DNA of 64,000 nt from Liolophura sinensis (GCF_032854445.1 NC_088307.1:16814017-16878016), one strand, 5' to 3'; counted from the first letter of the stretch, positions 43,316 to 54,977 are shown. The notes: a model not told the origin generated them from the sequence alone. Numbers and translations: made by a program.

Positions 43316-46300
43316 TCAGTCCAGCAAACCCTCACGAAGACACACTTTATTAACTGGCCTCCTCAACACAGTCCCTCTAGTCCGGATTTCCACTGACCGC
43401 ACCATTCCGTCCTTTCCCGGATAGGTCTTCACGACTCTGCCCAAAGGCCACTGTCCCTTTGGAGTATTTTCTCCTAGTACAAGAACAACATCAACTGAGT
43501 TCTTTTTCCGCTGAAGTGAAATTCGTTCCATTGTTGGATCGTATCTTCTCTGGCTTCCCTCGTCTGCTTTCGAACCTTTTCAAAGCATTGATGAAGGAAT
43601 CTGTGTTCATACTGTCCAATTTCTCGACGTGTATTGCCCTTATTGTAAGACACGTAAAGATGTACCCACAGCGCTTAACTCGGCTGCGTCCTCTCTTGAT
43701 CATGAATGGACCAAAACAGTCAACGCCGACACACGTAAAAGGAGGTTTACCAGGGGTAATCCTATCTGAACGCAAGTCCGCCATTCTCTGCGCTTCTGGT
43801 CTACTTGGCGCCTTTTGCAGGATACGCACTCCTGTAATACCTTTTCGACCTGTCTCCTTGCTCTGATCATCCAAAACCGCCGCAAAATCAGGACTAGAAC
43901 ATATTCTCGTCCACTATGACCGGCTGCTTCATGGTAATGCCTGATGATCAGGTTACCCACTGGATGATTTTTTGGCAATATCATCTGATGTTTTCTGGCT
44001 GTGGTGGTGATTGATATAGACGCCCCCCTACACATAAAATGTCTTTGGAATTCTTGAAAGCTTCAAGTTTGTACAGGGGACTTGAACTGTTTACCATTTC
44101 CTGCTTTGCTTTAAAGTCACTCAGCTCTTTACTAAAGGTTTGTCTTTGGATGACCTTAACGATCTCTTCTTCTGCCATATGCAACTCTGCGACGGTAAGA
44201 CTGTTGTTTGGAAGCGGGTCTTCGTTTCTTATCTTTCTCAGAAGGATACAGCGAAGTCGCAAGACCCATGCAATCGACTTCTTAAGCTTGTACCAAGACG
44301 AGCACCGTTCAAGGAATCTGTCTACTAAGCTGTCTGTCTGCTCAGAAACACGGTAAACTTTGACATCCTTCTTTATTTCTTTCTCGTCATCTAACAAGCC
44401 CCCATTAAAATTAGGCTGATCTGGCCAGCAGGTTGAGTCTGACCACAAAAGGTCTGGACCATTTTGCCATCTTCTGCAGCTGAGCAATTCGTCTGCACTC
44501 AATCCCCTTGAGGCGTCATCTTCCGGGTTTTGAACGGAGCTGATGTACTTCCACTGACTTGGAATAGTTTGACTGTGGATTAGTCCAACTCTGTTGGCCA
44601 CAAACGTATGGAACCGTTTGTCTTCGTTCTTGATACAGCGAAGTACAATTTCGCTGTCCGTCCAGAAAGTAGACTCATCAATCTCAAGCTGAAGTTCTTG
44701 GCGAAGGATATCAGCCATCTTGGTAGCCAAGACAGCTGCGGTTAATTCTAACCGAGGAATGGTTTGTGTCTTTGCAGGCGCTAGTCTTGATTTTGCCAAC
44801 GCTAATGTGCAAAGTTTCTCATCAATAACATCAATAACGCGAATGTAGCTTGCCACTCCGTATGCTTCACAACTGGCATCGGAAAAATGATGTAACTGGA
44901 CCGTGAGAATCTTTCCAAATTCCACTGGAGCGAGGCGCCTAGGAATATGAAATTCCTCAAGCTTATGGAGATCAGCTAACCAGTTTCTCCAGCTGTTCAT
45001 GTTGTTGATTCCACTGGAGTGAGGCACCTAGGAATATGAAATTCCTCAAGCTTATGGAGATCAGCTAACCAGTTTCTCCAGCTGTTCATGTTGTTATCTT
45101 CTAATTGACCACCCCACTCTTTCTTTCTTTTAGTCTCGTTCTGGAAGACTCCTTTTGCTAGGAGGACTGAGCAGCCCTCTTCTTGTGTATGGGGGTTCCT
45201 TGGGTAGAATCTTGTAACTGAAGTTGTCATTTTGAGTCTCCCATTTAACACCCAAAGCTCTCTCTACTGGTAAAGAACTGTAGTCCATACCCAAGATTTT
45301 AACATCTTTGGCTCTCCGGTCGACGGGAATAGACTCGAGGACCTGTCTGTCATTACTGACCCATTTGTTCAGCTTAAATCCTCCTCTACTTAGAAGAGAA
45401 CACAAGTCTTTTACCAAATCAATTGCTTGTTCAGAAAAGGAAACAGATTTCAAGCAGTCGTCCACATAAAAGTTCTTGTGCACAGTTTCTACAACTTCTG
45501 ATTTGTAATCGTTCTTGTTGTCCTCTGCCATCTTCTTCAAGGCGAAGTTAGCACAGCTAGGACTCCAAACTCCACCAAACAAATGGACTGCCATTCTGTA
45601 TGATTCAACTTGCTGTGTGGGGTCGCCATCTTTCCACCACAGGAACCGAAGAACGTCACGGTCTTTGGGATATACTGATACTTGATGAAACATGGCTTCT
45701 ATATCTGCCATGACTGCAACTTTGTCTTCACGGAATCTGAGCAGGACTCGTATCAACTTGTTCGTTAAGTTCGGCCCCTGAAGAACCTCACTTTTGAGAA
45801 AAACACCGTATGTCGCGGCACAGTCAAATACTACTCTCAACTTTTCTGGTGTATTGACATTAGTTATACCATGATGTGGGAGGTACCATACCTTCCCTAC
45901 TAGAGCTATCGCACACTCGTCTTCCTCTGAGATCTTTTCTGCGTAACCTTTGTCTAGAAGACCTTGGATTTCTGACTGGTATCTTGAGAGCTTATCCGGA
46001 TCCCTAGACAGTTTTCTGCCAAATGATTGTGGACGGGTCAGTAATTGTTTGGAAGATATGGTGGGTCAGATCAAAATGATTTCTACTTCATAATGTCCAT
46101 TGGTAAGTCTGGTGGTTCTCTGCCAGGTGTCTATGACTTTTCTATCATTCACAGAAAACCTATTGCTGTAACTGTCTGGACCAACTTGACAGGATTCTAT
46201 TTGCCAAAACCTTTCCACCTGTTAGCTCAGCTCGTCATCTGTATGGATAAAATTTGAAACAGCATGATCTTGACTTGAAATACGTATTGGACCATTTAAA

Positions 46301-46807
46301 GCCCACCCAAGAACCGTCTTTGTTGCATATGGCTCACCTGGTCTTCCTTTTCTGATTTCAGTTGGATCAAGGCTTCTAGGCCATCTTGTCCGATAATGAG
46401 ACCTACTTTGGATTTCTCGGAGGAGCATTTGTTGCAAATACTCTGGGCATCTTTAAGTGCTGTCTGCCACTTCTATCAGTGACCTGAAGTGAAATCATCA
46501 TAGCTTCAGCTGAGCTGTTTTCCTTTTCTTGGGTAGTGAGAATAGGACGTGTTCTTTCTCCCTCAACACCAAGTTGCTTAAGTAGATCTAGAGAACAGAA
46601 AGAGTTAGTGCTCCCACTGTCTAGGAGGGCATAAGTGTGCACAGCCCTTTGATTAATGTCCTTGACAATAACATGCACGATGGGCAGAGCGACTCGAACT
46701 GCTCCGGCCCCTCCAGACACACAAGTGGCACTCTGTAGCTTAATGTGCCCATTCTGAACAGTTTCTTGAATTGTCTTATCAGGTGTCTTTACAACTGGAG
46801 CAAACAC
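43316..46807 (-). pseudogene. pol region of the BEL/Pao element (broken)
   Basis: Protease, reverse transcriptase, RNase H-like, integrase and C-terminal segments follow in the order usual for Pao-type elements. All are recognisable by sequence but are not in one open frame. Confidence 0.88.
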
Positions 46808-46842
46808 ATGCAGCAGACGTGAATGTTTCTTCTGACAGCCAT

Positions 46843-48394
46843 TTACTCCACATCTACTGTCTTTGTCACACTTGTTGGACCAGTGCTTGGGTGAAAGCAG
46901 TTAAAGCACAAGCGTTTTTCTCTAACAATGTCACTTCTTTTCTCTGGTGTTAGCTCACGAAATGAATTACATTTTACTAGTGAGTGGTTCTCTGTGCAAT
47001 AATGACATAAAAGTGAACTGTCTGATTTGGCCTGGGATGATAAATCACCTTTGTTTTCACTTTCTGCTGTTTGGACATTAAAACTTTTACCTCTGAATTT
47101 TATGGGCATGCTCTGACCAGCTCGGGAATTCTCTGTCGTCTGTATGCTACCACCAAATACTGGATCTGTGACTTCTTGGGCAGCAATCTCTATGAAGTCA
47201 ACCAGCTGTGAAACATGTGGGTACATTCCATGCTGTCTAAGCGTGATTACTGCATGCTTACGCCACTGTACTTGTAAACAGTATGGCAGTTTTTCAATTA
47301 TTTGAACCATGCGAATTTGATTGTCTATCTCCCCTTCACGTCCCATAGCAGTTAGGGTCAAAACACAGCTTTTGACATCATCAGCATATTGTCTTAATGC
47401 CACACCGTTGTTTGGTTTTATGCTTTTACCGTCTGTGATTTTAGAAATCCATGCCTTTGCTATGGTGTACTGATTACCAAATCTTTCATAAAGCAGTCTT
47501 TTAGCTTCTTGATAACCTCTCTGTGGTTCCATAATAGCACACCAGTTTATTACTTCTCTTGCTTTACCTGTGCAATATTGCAAGTGTCCGCTGAGTTTAC
47601 CACTATCACCAAGTCCTGTTTTGTCAACACAACTTTCAAAGGATCTCATGAAAGTTCAGTATGTCCAAGGGGTCACCATTAAAGGTGAATAATTCAGTCT
47701 TCGGCATGTGTAAAGCATCTAACATGGTTCTTTGCATGTGAATAAATTTCTCTTCCATGTCTGTTGACCTAAGGTGCCTTTGAGCGTCATAGTGACTTTC
47801 AACCTTTGGCCCAACATAACACTCATTGTACTGTGATGACACATTTCTCGAGTCCTGATCTATCTGAAATTCAGGCATACTCCCTGCTTGAAATGTAGTG
47901 CCAGGGTTCTCTGTTGTACCAATATGCTCTCCTTGTTCAAATGGATTATTGTGGTGATGCTGAATAGATGATTACATAAACATTGCATCACCCAAAAAGG
48001 AAACCTCATTATCTGTATTTGCTTGAATGTTTAAATCTCGCCCAGGCATCTCTGTACTTGGCCATAGCTCTGCAAATGGGTTCAGGGACTGTTCATATGC
48101 CCCTGTATCAAGGAGGTCTCTCTGTGACCTAGTGACCCATAAACCAGTTTGATACTGTGTATAAGCCTTCTCCTCAGTTTCTACGGCTTCTATTTGTCCC
48201 TCTAAAGTCAATAGTTCTCCTTCCTGCTCAAGCTGTAATTGCTGTATCTTTAACTTTGGTACTTTCTTCAAACTTTCTGCTTGAGCCTTTAGGGTAGCTT
48301 TCTGTGCTTTAGCCTTAATAATTTGACTTGCTGTAGATACATTGCTCTTACCACAATTACTGAAGGAATCTCCTGGCTTTATGTGGTCTTCCAT
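46843..48394 (-). pseudogene. gag-like region of the BEL/Pao element (broken)
   Basis: Begins with a lysine/glutamine-rich probable coiled coil, continues into a DUF1759-like capsid segment (YERFGNQYTIAKAWISKI) and ends in a cysteine/histidine zinc-knuckle region. The frame is interrupted. Confidence 0.8.
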
Positions 48395-48428
48395 GATGTT
48401 CTAACCATGGAAATTTTCTGGTACTATA

Positions 48429-49015
48429 TGTAGGATTAACAAGACTGCCCGTGATTCTGTTACTCAAGAGCTCCGCTTTATTTTAAAGCGCTGTCGTGCG
48501 GTACCAGCTGTATAAAACAAACAAAACAAACTATCAGCGATAATACAGTGTACCTGAAATTACGCTCAGTTGCCAGACAATACACACACAAAGCTTTGTG
48601 TCTACTCTACTGTTAATATTTCAGATGCTGAGTACAGTATAACATGTAATTAGCTGTTTACAAACTACTTTCACTTTACACAGTCACAAAATCTGATCAC
48701 CCGTTGACTGCCGTCTTCGTAATTTGTCAACGCTAAAACAACAACGACATTCTGTAGAATCTGTTCAATCAACACTTACGGTCAATCTAGGTTTACTTAC
48801 AAAATTTCTTGGCAGCCTTATGATGTTGCAAATTACAAGTATATCAGATGACGTCGGTCAAATACGGCCCAAAACTGTGATCGCAACAAGAGCAATCCGC
48901 CCGTCCGTGTGTATAGCATGCGTGTGTTACTGCACCATGCTCGATTCTTCGGTAACCTTCAAAATCTTAACTCTATAAAACTGACGGACCGGAAACATAC
49001 AATACAAATTCTACA
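48429..49015 (-). repeat. 5' LTR of the BEL/Pao element
   Basis: 587 bp, same ends as the partner LTR; outside the one length difference they differ at only a few percent of positions. A small open frame inside it is shared with the other LTR and is not a gene. Confidence 0.9.
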
Positions 49016-49259
49016 TCCTTCTCTTGAAATGCATTTGCATGTAGAATTGGTAATAGTTGCATTACACTTCAAGAAAATCATAATTATATAAGAAAACCAT
49101 TATAATTTGGAGCCATGCAGTTTTAGCAAACAGCTCATCGTTGAAGAACCAGTAATCTAAGTAACCAGTAATATAAGTGGTTATATTTTACCAGTCATTT
49201 GCGACCATATGTCAATAGGCATGTACCTGACCTATGCGGCTGCCTCGTTTTGAGTCGCA

Positions 49260-49758
49260 TTGGTCTTTGCGGAATTACAGAATGTCACGTCACGGAATAT
49301 CACGATATGCCATGTAAAGATCAGAATGTCACTACAGACCAATTAAGATGTCATACAAAAGACAGAATGACATTTCACAAAGGCTGGATTATCACGATAT
49401 CCATGTAAAGGCAGTCAAGATGTCACCATGAATGATTCAACTTTCCACAACGGCCCAAAATGTCACAATGTCCAAATCAGTAAGCCACGTGGAAGCTAGG
49501 GTGTCTTTGCTATCCAAAATACCACAGGAGCCCAAAATGTCAAAATACTTAAATAAGTAGGTCACATAGAAGCAAGGGCGGGTCATGTACAGGCCATAAT
49601 GTCACAATATCCAAATCGGTAGGCCACACGGTATCTAGATCGAATGTCTCCACGCCCCAAAATGTCACAGCCACCCAAGATGTGACAATACTTATATCAG
49701 TAAGCTACAAAGAAACGGAAATGTGTCATGTACAGCCCAAAATGTCACAATATCTAGT
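49260..49758. repeat. Degenerate tandem repeat with AAAATGTCACAATATCC core
   Basis: About six irregular units with (C)CCAAAATGTCACAAT..CC, AAATCAGTAAGCCAC and a variable spacer of about 50-80 bases. The same unit resumes at about 50,186-50,245 after the inserted elements, so the array was split by insertion. Confidence 0.6.
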
Positions 49759-50158
49759 GGCCGGTTTCATGAAGTGCTCTTAGTTAAGTATTTACTTATT
49801 TATTTGACCGGTGTTTTAAGCCGCACTCAAGAACGTTTCACTATTACGACGGCGGACAGCATTATCGTGGGAGGAAACAGGGGCAGAGCCCGAGGGAACC
49901 CACCAGCATCCACAGGTTGCTGGAAGACCTTCCCACGAACGGTTGGAGAGGAAGCCAGCATGAGCTGGACTTGAACTCACAGCGAGCACATTGCTGAGAG
50001 GCTTTTACTTTACTGCACCTGCGCTGGCGTGCTAACCCTCTTTGTCACAGAGGTCCCACTGCATAAAAAGTAAGCACTTAATTACACTATGACAACATTT
50101 GTTGTAGTGATATGAAGTGAAGCCTTTTAAACACTTAAGTACTCTTCGTGAAACCGAC
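49759..50158. mobile_element. Candidate MITE (DNA transposon derivative) carrying a nested SINE
   Basis: GGCCGGTTTCATGAAGTGCT at the left end and its approximate inverted copy (ACTCTTCGTGAAACCG) at the right end form terminal inverted repeats, with AAGTAAGCACTTA-like inner arms. Without the SINE at 49,795-50,060 the element would be about 135 bp. I could not define a clean target duplication. Confidence 0.5.
49795..50060 (-). mobile_element. tRNA-headed SINE, full length, nested in a MITE
   Basis: Minus strand; head at about 50,030-50,060 (CTGTGACAAAGAGGGTTAGC, diverged), B box, body and tail motif. More diverged than the copies with visible target duplications. Confidence 0.82.
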
Positions 50159-50611
50159 GATGGTCAATATGCTGTGTGGACGAAAAAAATGTCACAATAT
50201 CCAAATGGATGCCTCGTAGCAACCAAAGTGTCTCCATGGCCCATTATGTCAAAGTTTGTGTCAAAGTATTTACAAGAATCTCAGTGGAATACCCATTTAG
50301 TCCGTCATATCATGCGAAGCTTGTTTTGCTATGATGCAATTTCATCGAGGAAGTTTGCATACACAGAGCACTGCCAGTGATTTGCACGAATTATGTCGTG
50401 GTGATGCAAATCGCTTGATGCCAGATTGCTTTCTCCTGGAAACTTACCAATACCAACAAAAAAAAACATTATCTGCTGTGAATTTTCCTTCAGATGAAGG
50501 AATACCGGCCCCAACAGCACAGTTGGTCTAGGGGGGAGGTAAATCCAGGGTCAATGCTGGGTGACCTTAAAAAAGAGGAAGTTACAGCTGTAACTTGGTG
50601 TTCATCATTAA

Positions 50612-50815
50612 GGGGATGGCGCAACGACTGGCGAGGTGGCTAACTTGCCTTTGATAAGCCGTCCCAGTGAAGCAGCACTAAATAAAAGAGCGGTGGAAAT
50701 CCGTCTTGCAACAAGGAGGCACATTACACGCACTCTAAGGACTCCTTCGTCATATGACTGAAAAATTAAGTACGATGTTAAACCCCAAGCGCTCACTCAC
50801 TCACTCACTCACTCT
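50612..50815 (+). mobile_element. Second SINE family, ending in a CACT tail
   Basis: A body with GAGCGGTGGAAATCCGTCTTG and CATATGACTGAAAAATTAAG, then TACGATGTTAAACCCCAAGC and a (TCAC)n tail. The 3' end type (GACGTTAAAC-like motif plus tetranucleotide tail) differs from the AAAT-tailed family. It is known to me from molluscan genomes. Confidence 0.6.
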
Positions 50816-51224
50816 TTCAGGTGAATGAGATTTAAATGATTTTTTTTTGTGCGATGGGCTATGTATAAATTAATGTAGTCACATACCGACTTACGAGTTC
50901 CTCGTAATACCAGCTTCGCATCGATGTATAGGTGAAAGATTTCCTCAGTTGTGAAATTTTCTCTGTGGAAGGGCTTTGGACGTTCTTAAACAGTTTCTTC
51001 CACCTATCCCTTTCCCCCGGTATCAAATAAAAGTAGAGAAATGATCGACGAACTTTCAGACAATAATCTCACACAAATGATCAAGCTGAGACAAACTGTT
51101 TTCTGATTGGCAGAATATGGATTTGAAATCAGTGTTCTATCAGTGGGAAAGTAAGTGCATTACAGCCACTTGTAATTTAGTATGTTGTAACTGAAATCAT
51201 TTGCCTTCGTGTGACTAATCTAGC

Positions 51225-51455
51225 TTATCGCAAACTGCCCTACAAGGGCCGTCGACCACTTACTGTACCCTTGACATCTACAAACATTGGGGTCGAAGGA
51301 GCTGGTGCCCAAGACTGGGATTGAACTTGCAACTCGTGTGTATGTATACCTCTTGGTTAGTTGTCGCGTACCTTATACGCACTCTCGCCACGATATGGGT
51401 GAAATATTGCTGATGTGGCGTTAAGCCACAATCATTCATTCATTCATTCCTTATA
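51225..51455 (+). mobile_element. SINE-like element ending in a CATT tail
   Basis: Ends GGGTGAAATATTGCTGATGT, GGCGTTAAGCCACAATCATTCATTCATTC. A diverged tRNA-like region may precede it (CTTGGTTAGTTGTCGCG at about 51,352). The exact 5' end is unclear. Confidence 0.5.
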
Positions 51456-51554
51456 CGCACACATCTACACCATACATAATGATTTAAGAACAAGTTACTG
51501 TATTTTATCAGTGTAACTGTCGAATGAAGGGCGTTGTTTTCTTTCGTTCACTAT

Positions 51555-51620
51555 GGGGTTCCTCCGTCCGTAATCCTAATGAGAACGGTCGTATACAAGT
51601 GAAATATTTTTGAGAACCAC
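51555..51620 (+). mobile_element. Degraded SINE 3' fragment
   Basis: TCCTAATGAGAACGGTCGTA followed by CAAGTGAAATATTTTTGAGA recalls the AAAT-tailed family's body. It is short and diverged, just upstream of the CENP-A start. Confidence 0.35.
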
Positions 51621-51748
51621 ACAACTGACGACTATGTGAATGACTGTGTGTTCTAATTCATGACGTCTTACACGAATATCATGCGTGAGGCGTGAACTTG
51701 CACAGTTACCAAAAGTGCAGTGACTGTGGATACAACAGGTCGATAACG

Positions 51749-54700
51749 ATGGTACGCCAGAAACAGGCAGAAGCCAAACGGCTGACGGAACCAAGTAAAA
51801 CAGGTTGATCATTGAGGCTTATGCATAGCCATAATACACTCTGTATAGTAGTATACAAAACCATCACTTCGTGCCTAAGTAGTAAACCTAATCCCACAAA
51901 GCATTGTCATAATTTCTAGTTTTCTCTTTCCGCGTTGCTCGATTGTAAATTGTTGTATGGATAATTTGGCTAAAGTTGTTACACTGTTAAAAATGTACTT
52001 TGTGATAGTGTGTCAGTCAAATGTAAAAAAAAAACACCACATAAAACTGTGTAGCATGAAAGTGTAGTTTTAGTTTATATTTCCATTAATCTAAATATAT
52101 AATGAAATTGTATGTGGTTTTTAGCTTCTCTGCTTTGTTTCTGTCTGAGTTACACGTGGGAACGTTCGTCAGTGACAAGTCAAAGCTCGGAGGTTTACCT
52201 CAGGGACTCCAGTTTCTCTAAAGCTAACTCCATCGCATAACTGAAAAATTGTTGAGTATGGCGCCAAGCATCAGTCAATCAATCAATCAATCAATCAAAT
52301 ATTCGAAATATGTAAGTACCGTTATGCTGACTGGGAATATACGCAAAGGACGAGCATTTTTAAAGAGACAACACCAGGTTCAATGACAAATTTGTTCTGT
52401 CGACATACAGAATTTCACGTAGTTAAACACAGGAGAAGATCACGGCCAGGTATTGCTGCGCTAAGGGAGATCCGGAAACTTCAGAAATCCACGGACTTAA
52501 TCATGAGAAAACTGCCTTTTTCCCGATTGGTAAGCATGACGGGCATTTTGTGATTGACGGGTTTTTCTGAGTGACCGATTAGTTAGTCTGATGGATCGAC
52601 CAGAATGATCAGTTTGTCAGAATATTGACCAGTTTGTCCGAGTGATTGACCGTTTGTCTGAGGGATCGACCAGTTTGTTTGAGTTGTCGATTAGTTTGTC
52701 TGAGTTATCGAACTGTTCGTCTGAGGGATCGACCAGAACGATCATTTTGTCAGAATAATTGACCAGTTTGTCCGAGTGATTGACCGTTTATCCGAGGGAT
52801 CGACCAGTTTGTTTGAGGGATCGATCAGTTTGTCTAAGGCATCGACCAAAATGACCAGTTTGTCAGAATGATTGACCAGTTTGTCTAAAGGATCAACGAG
52901 TTTGTCTTAGAGTTCGACCAGAATGACCACTTTGTTTGCATGCTTGACCAGTTTTTCTGAACGACTGACCTGTTTATCTGAATGATTGACAGTTTGTTTG
53001 TATGATTGACCAGTTTGTCTGAATGATCGACCAGTGTGTCTGAATGATCGACCAGTGTGTCTGAATGATCGATCAGAATGTCAGAATAATCGAACAGAAT
53101 GTCAGAATAATGGAACAGAATGTCAGAATGATCGACCAGAATATCAGAATAATTGACCAGTTTGTCTGAGTGATGAACAAGGTTGTCAGAATTATCGAAC
53201 AGATTGTCAGAATCATTGCCGAATCAATTTGTCGGAATGACTGACCAAGTTATTGGTCTGTTTGCTTTAATCGTTGACCAATTTTTCGGTAAACTGTATC
53301 AACACTTTCATACAAAAAACCAAGTAAATACCACTTAATAGCCCAAATGAGATTTTATAAAGCCGATAACTATAAGTAAAAGTTATGTTTCAAAATGTCA
53401 TCATTATGTGTTTATATTTATCTCAACTAATTAAATGTTTACAAGGACGCATTTTTTTCCCGATGTTATCGCTAAAATATTATGTAATATCCCATCAAGT
53501 TTTTGTTCTCACTGGTCCCGGAATGAAAGTTTATTGATCGGAGGTTGGTACAAATGTCTGCATGGTACGAGCTGATTATGTCCAAGAACGCGTGTCCATC
53601 AAACATTTAATCGATCAGCCACTGCTATAATTGTTTTCTTTCTAACATTCGGCCACAGTTGGTCTTGGAGTATAGTTCTAGTGGTTGGTCGTCGGCTGGT
53701 CTGTCTGTACATTTTTTGTGTGCGCTCTATCGATTGAATCCAGATTTACCAAACTTTACACTTTAGGTATTGTGATGATCCCTAGTTTTTTTGTGACCTT
53801 GGTTAATATTATCAAGGTCATTGTTGTCATTTATGTTATAGTTTAGTGACAGGCTTGTCATCACGAAATCTCTTGAATTCTAAAAGAAATTTTCATCAAA
53901 CATGTACCGGCACCTATGTTTTTCGTTGACCTTGTTCTAATTTTTCAAGGTCGTTGGGTATTTGCCTTGTACGCGCACTATCTCTTGCGACTACAAGTAT
54001 GCCTATTATCGAGGGGTATTTCGTGCATTGCCAGATATTTGTTTGTTCTTTTTCAGGTACGAGAAGTGGCGAATGGACTGTACAGTGATGGTCCCCTGAT
54101 GTGGCAGGCCATGGCGATATGCGCGTTACAAGAGGTCCGTATAACCCACCTATACAGTTTCAGTGAATGACTGCATGATTTTATCACATCCATGCTATTG
54201 ATTTGCTGTCTTACTGCTATGGCGTATAGAAAAAAGAATTTTCTTGACATTTATGGGAAACTACGTTTAGGATCAAGATAGAAATGGTTAGTCAATCATT
54301 CATTGGGGAATGGCGAAGTATAATTTAGTGAAGTCTATGATCCACCGATGTGACGCTTTTTTGCAGACTCTTACTATTTCACATTAATTAGTACAACCTC
54401 GGCAGCGGAGAGATAAAGTTCTATGACTGTATGGATTTGATGGGTGTTTTACGCCGTACTCACTATATTCACTTATACGACTGCGGCCAGCATTATGGTA
54501 GGAGAAAACCGGGCAGAGTCCGGGGGAACCCACGACCATCCGCAGGTTGCTTGCAGACACGCACGGCCGGAGAGGAGGCATGAGCTGGACTTGAACTCCC
54601 AGCGACCGCTTTGGTGAGAGCCTCCTGGGTCATTACGCTGCGTGAGCGCGCTGACGAACTGAGCCACAGAGGCCTCCCAGTCAGTGTATACTTGGCTTAC

Positions 54701-54977
54701 ATTTTGACTGCTTAGAATACATTCTAGACATGCTTGATGACGATGTTAGAATGCACATCGAATCGTCGGTAAAAATAAACAGAAGTTGTTATCTATGAAG
54801 AAACATTATCATGTTTTTCTGTCTGCTGTGTGTTTTTGGTTTCAGGCGGCTGAGGCTTATCTGGTTCACCTCTTTGAAGATTCCAATCTCTGTGCTCTTC
54901 ACGCCAAACGGGTGACCTTGATGCCTCGCGATATCCACCTGGCACGTCGCATTCGCGGACGAACGATGACGGACTGA
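51749..54977 (+). CDS. CENPA: Centromeric histone H3 (CENP-A / CenH3), four exons
   Basis: Replaces H3 in centromeric nucleosomes and marks the site of kinetochore assembly. Exons: 51749-51803, 52411-52529, 54057-54134, 54846-54977; phases match and all introns are GT-AG. The product is 127 aa. A short tail ([12 protein letters not shown]...) leads into a basic HRRRSRPG patch, then [22 protein letters not shown] (N-helix and helix 1), the loop 1/helix 2 segment [20 protein letters not shown] and [20 protein letters not shown] plus [18 protein letters not shown]. Loop 1 is two residues longer than in H3 and has W-Q-A, as in CENP-A; replication-dependent H3 genes also lack introns. The first exon is the least certain: it is chosen because its ATG is in good context (AACGATGG), it is H3-like and it joins in phase. 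A polyadenylation signal may be AATAAA at 55,702. Confidence 0.9.
52195..52305 (+). mobile_element. SINE-like 3' end with CAAT tail, CENP-A intron 1
   Basis: CTCCATCGCATAACTGAAAA followed by TTGAGTATGGCGCCAAGCAT and (CAAT)n. Related in its ACTGAAAAATT block to the copy at 50,612 but with a different tetranucleotide tail. Confidence 0.55.
52565..53270. repeat. Degenerate 21-bp minisatellite, CENP-A intron 2
   Basis: More than 25 diverged units of the type GACCAGTTTGTCTGAGTGATC, with substitutions such as AGAATGATCAGTTTGTCAGA. Non-coding; it fills about half of the intron between CENP-A exons 2 and 3. Confidence 0.8.
54431..54678 (-). mobile_element. tRNA-headed SINE, near full length, CENP-A intron 3
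   Basis: On the minus strand it runs from GAGGCCTCTGTGGCTCAGTT through the B box to the tail motif; the AAAT tail is lost. Antisense to CENP-A. Confidence 0.85.

Larger units (their letters stand above)
42341..49015 (-). mobile_element. BEL/Pao LTR retrotransposon, broken
   Basis: A complete-length fossil with two LTRs (42341-43023 and 48429-49015), both bounded by TGTAG...CTACA in inverted form. A 5-bp target duplication TCCTT lies at 42336-42340 and 49016-49020. Parts in minus-strand order: gag-like region with a DUF1759-type segment and a zinc knuckle (about 46,840-48,395), aspartic protease with DSGS (about 46,400-46,810), reverse transcriptase with YVDD (about 45,130-46,220), RNase H-like region (about 43,980-45,030), integrase with zinc-binding and core segments (about 43,490-44,030) and the C-terminal DUF5641-type segment typical of Pao elements (about 43,316-43,530). 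The family call rests on this domain order and the Pao-specific segments. The reading frame is interrupted roughly eight to ten times. The LTRs agree closely apart from one length difference, so the insertion is fairly recent. Confidence 0.92.

Noticed and set aside
48724-48978. Small open frame, duplicated at 42,730-42,895
   Set aside because: It lies within the two LTRs of the BEL/Pao element and is copied with them.
51749-54977. Canonical or H3.3 histone gene
   Set aside because: The longer loop 1, the tryptophan after it, the divergent tail and VHLFED fit CENP-A; canonical H3 is nearly invariant and intronless.
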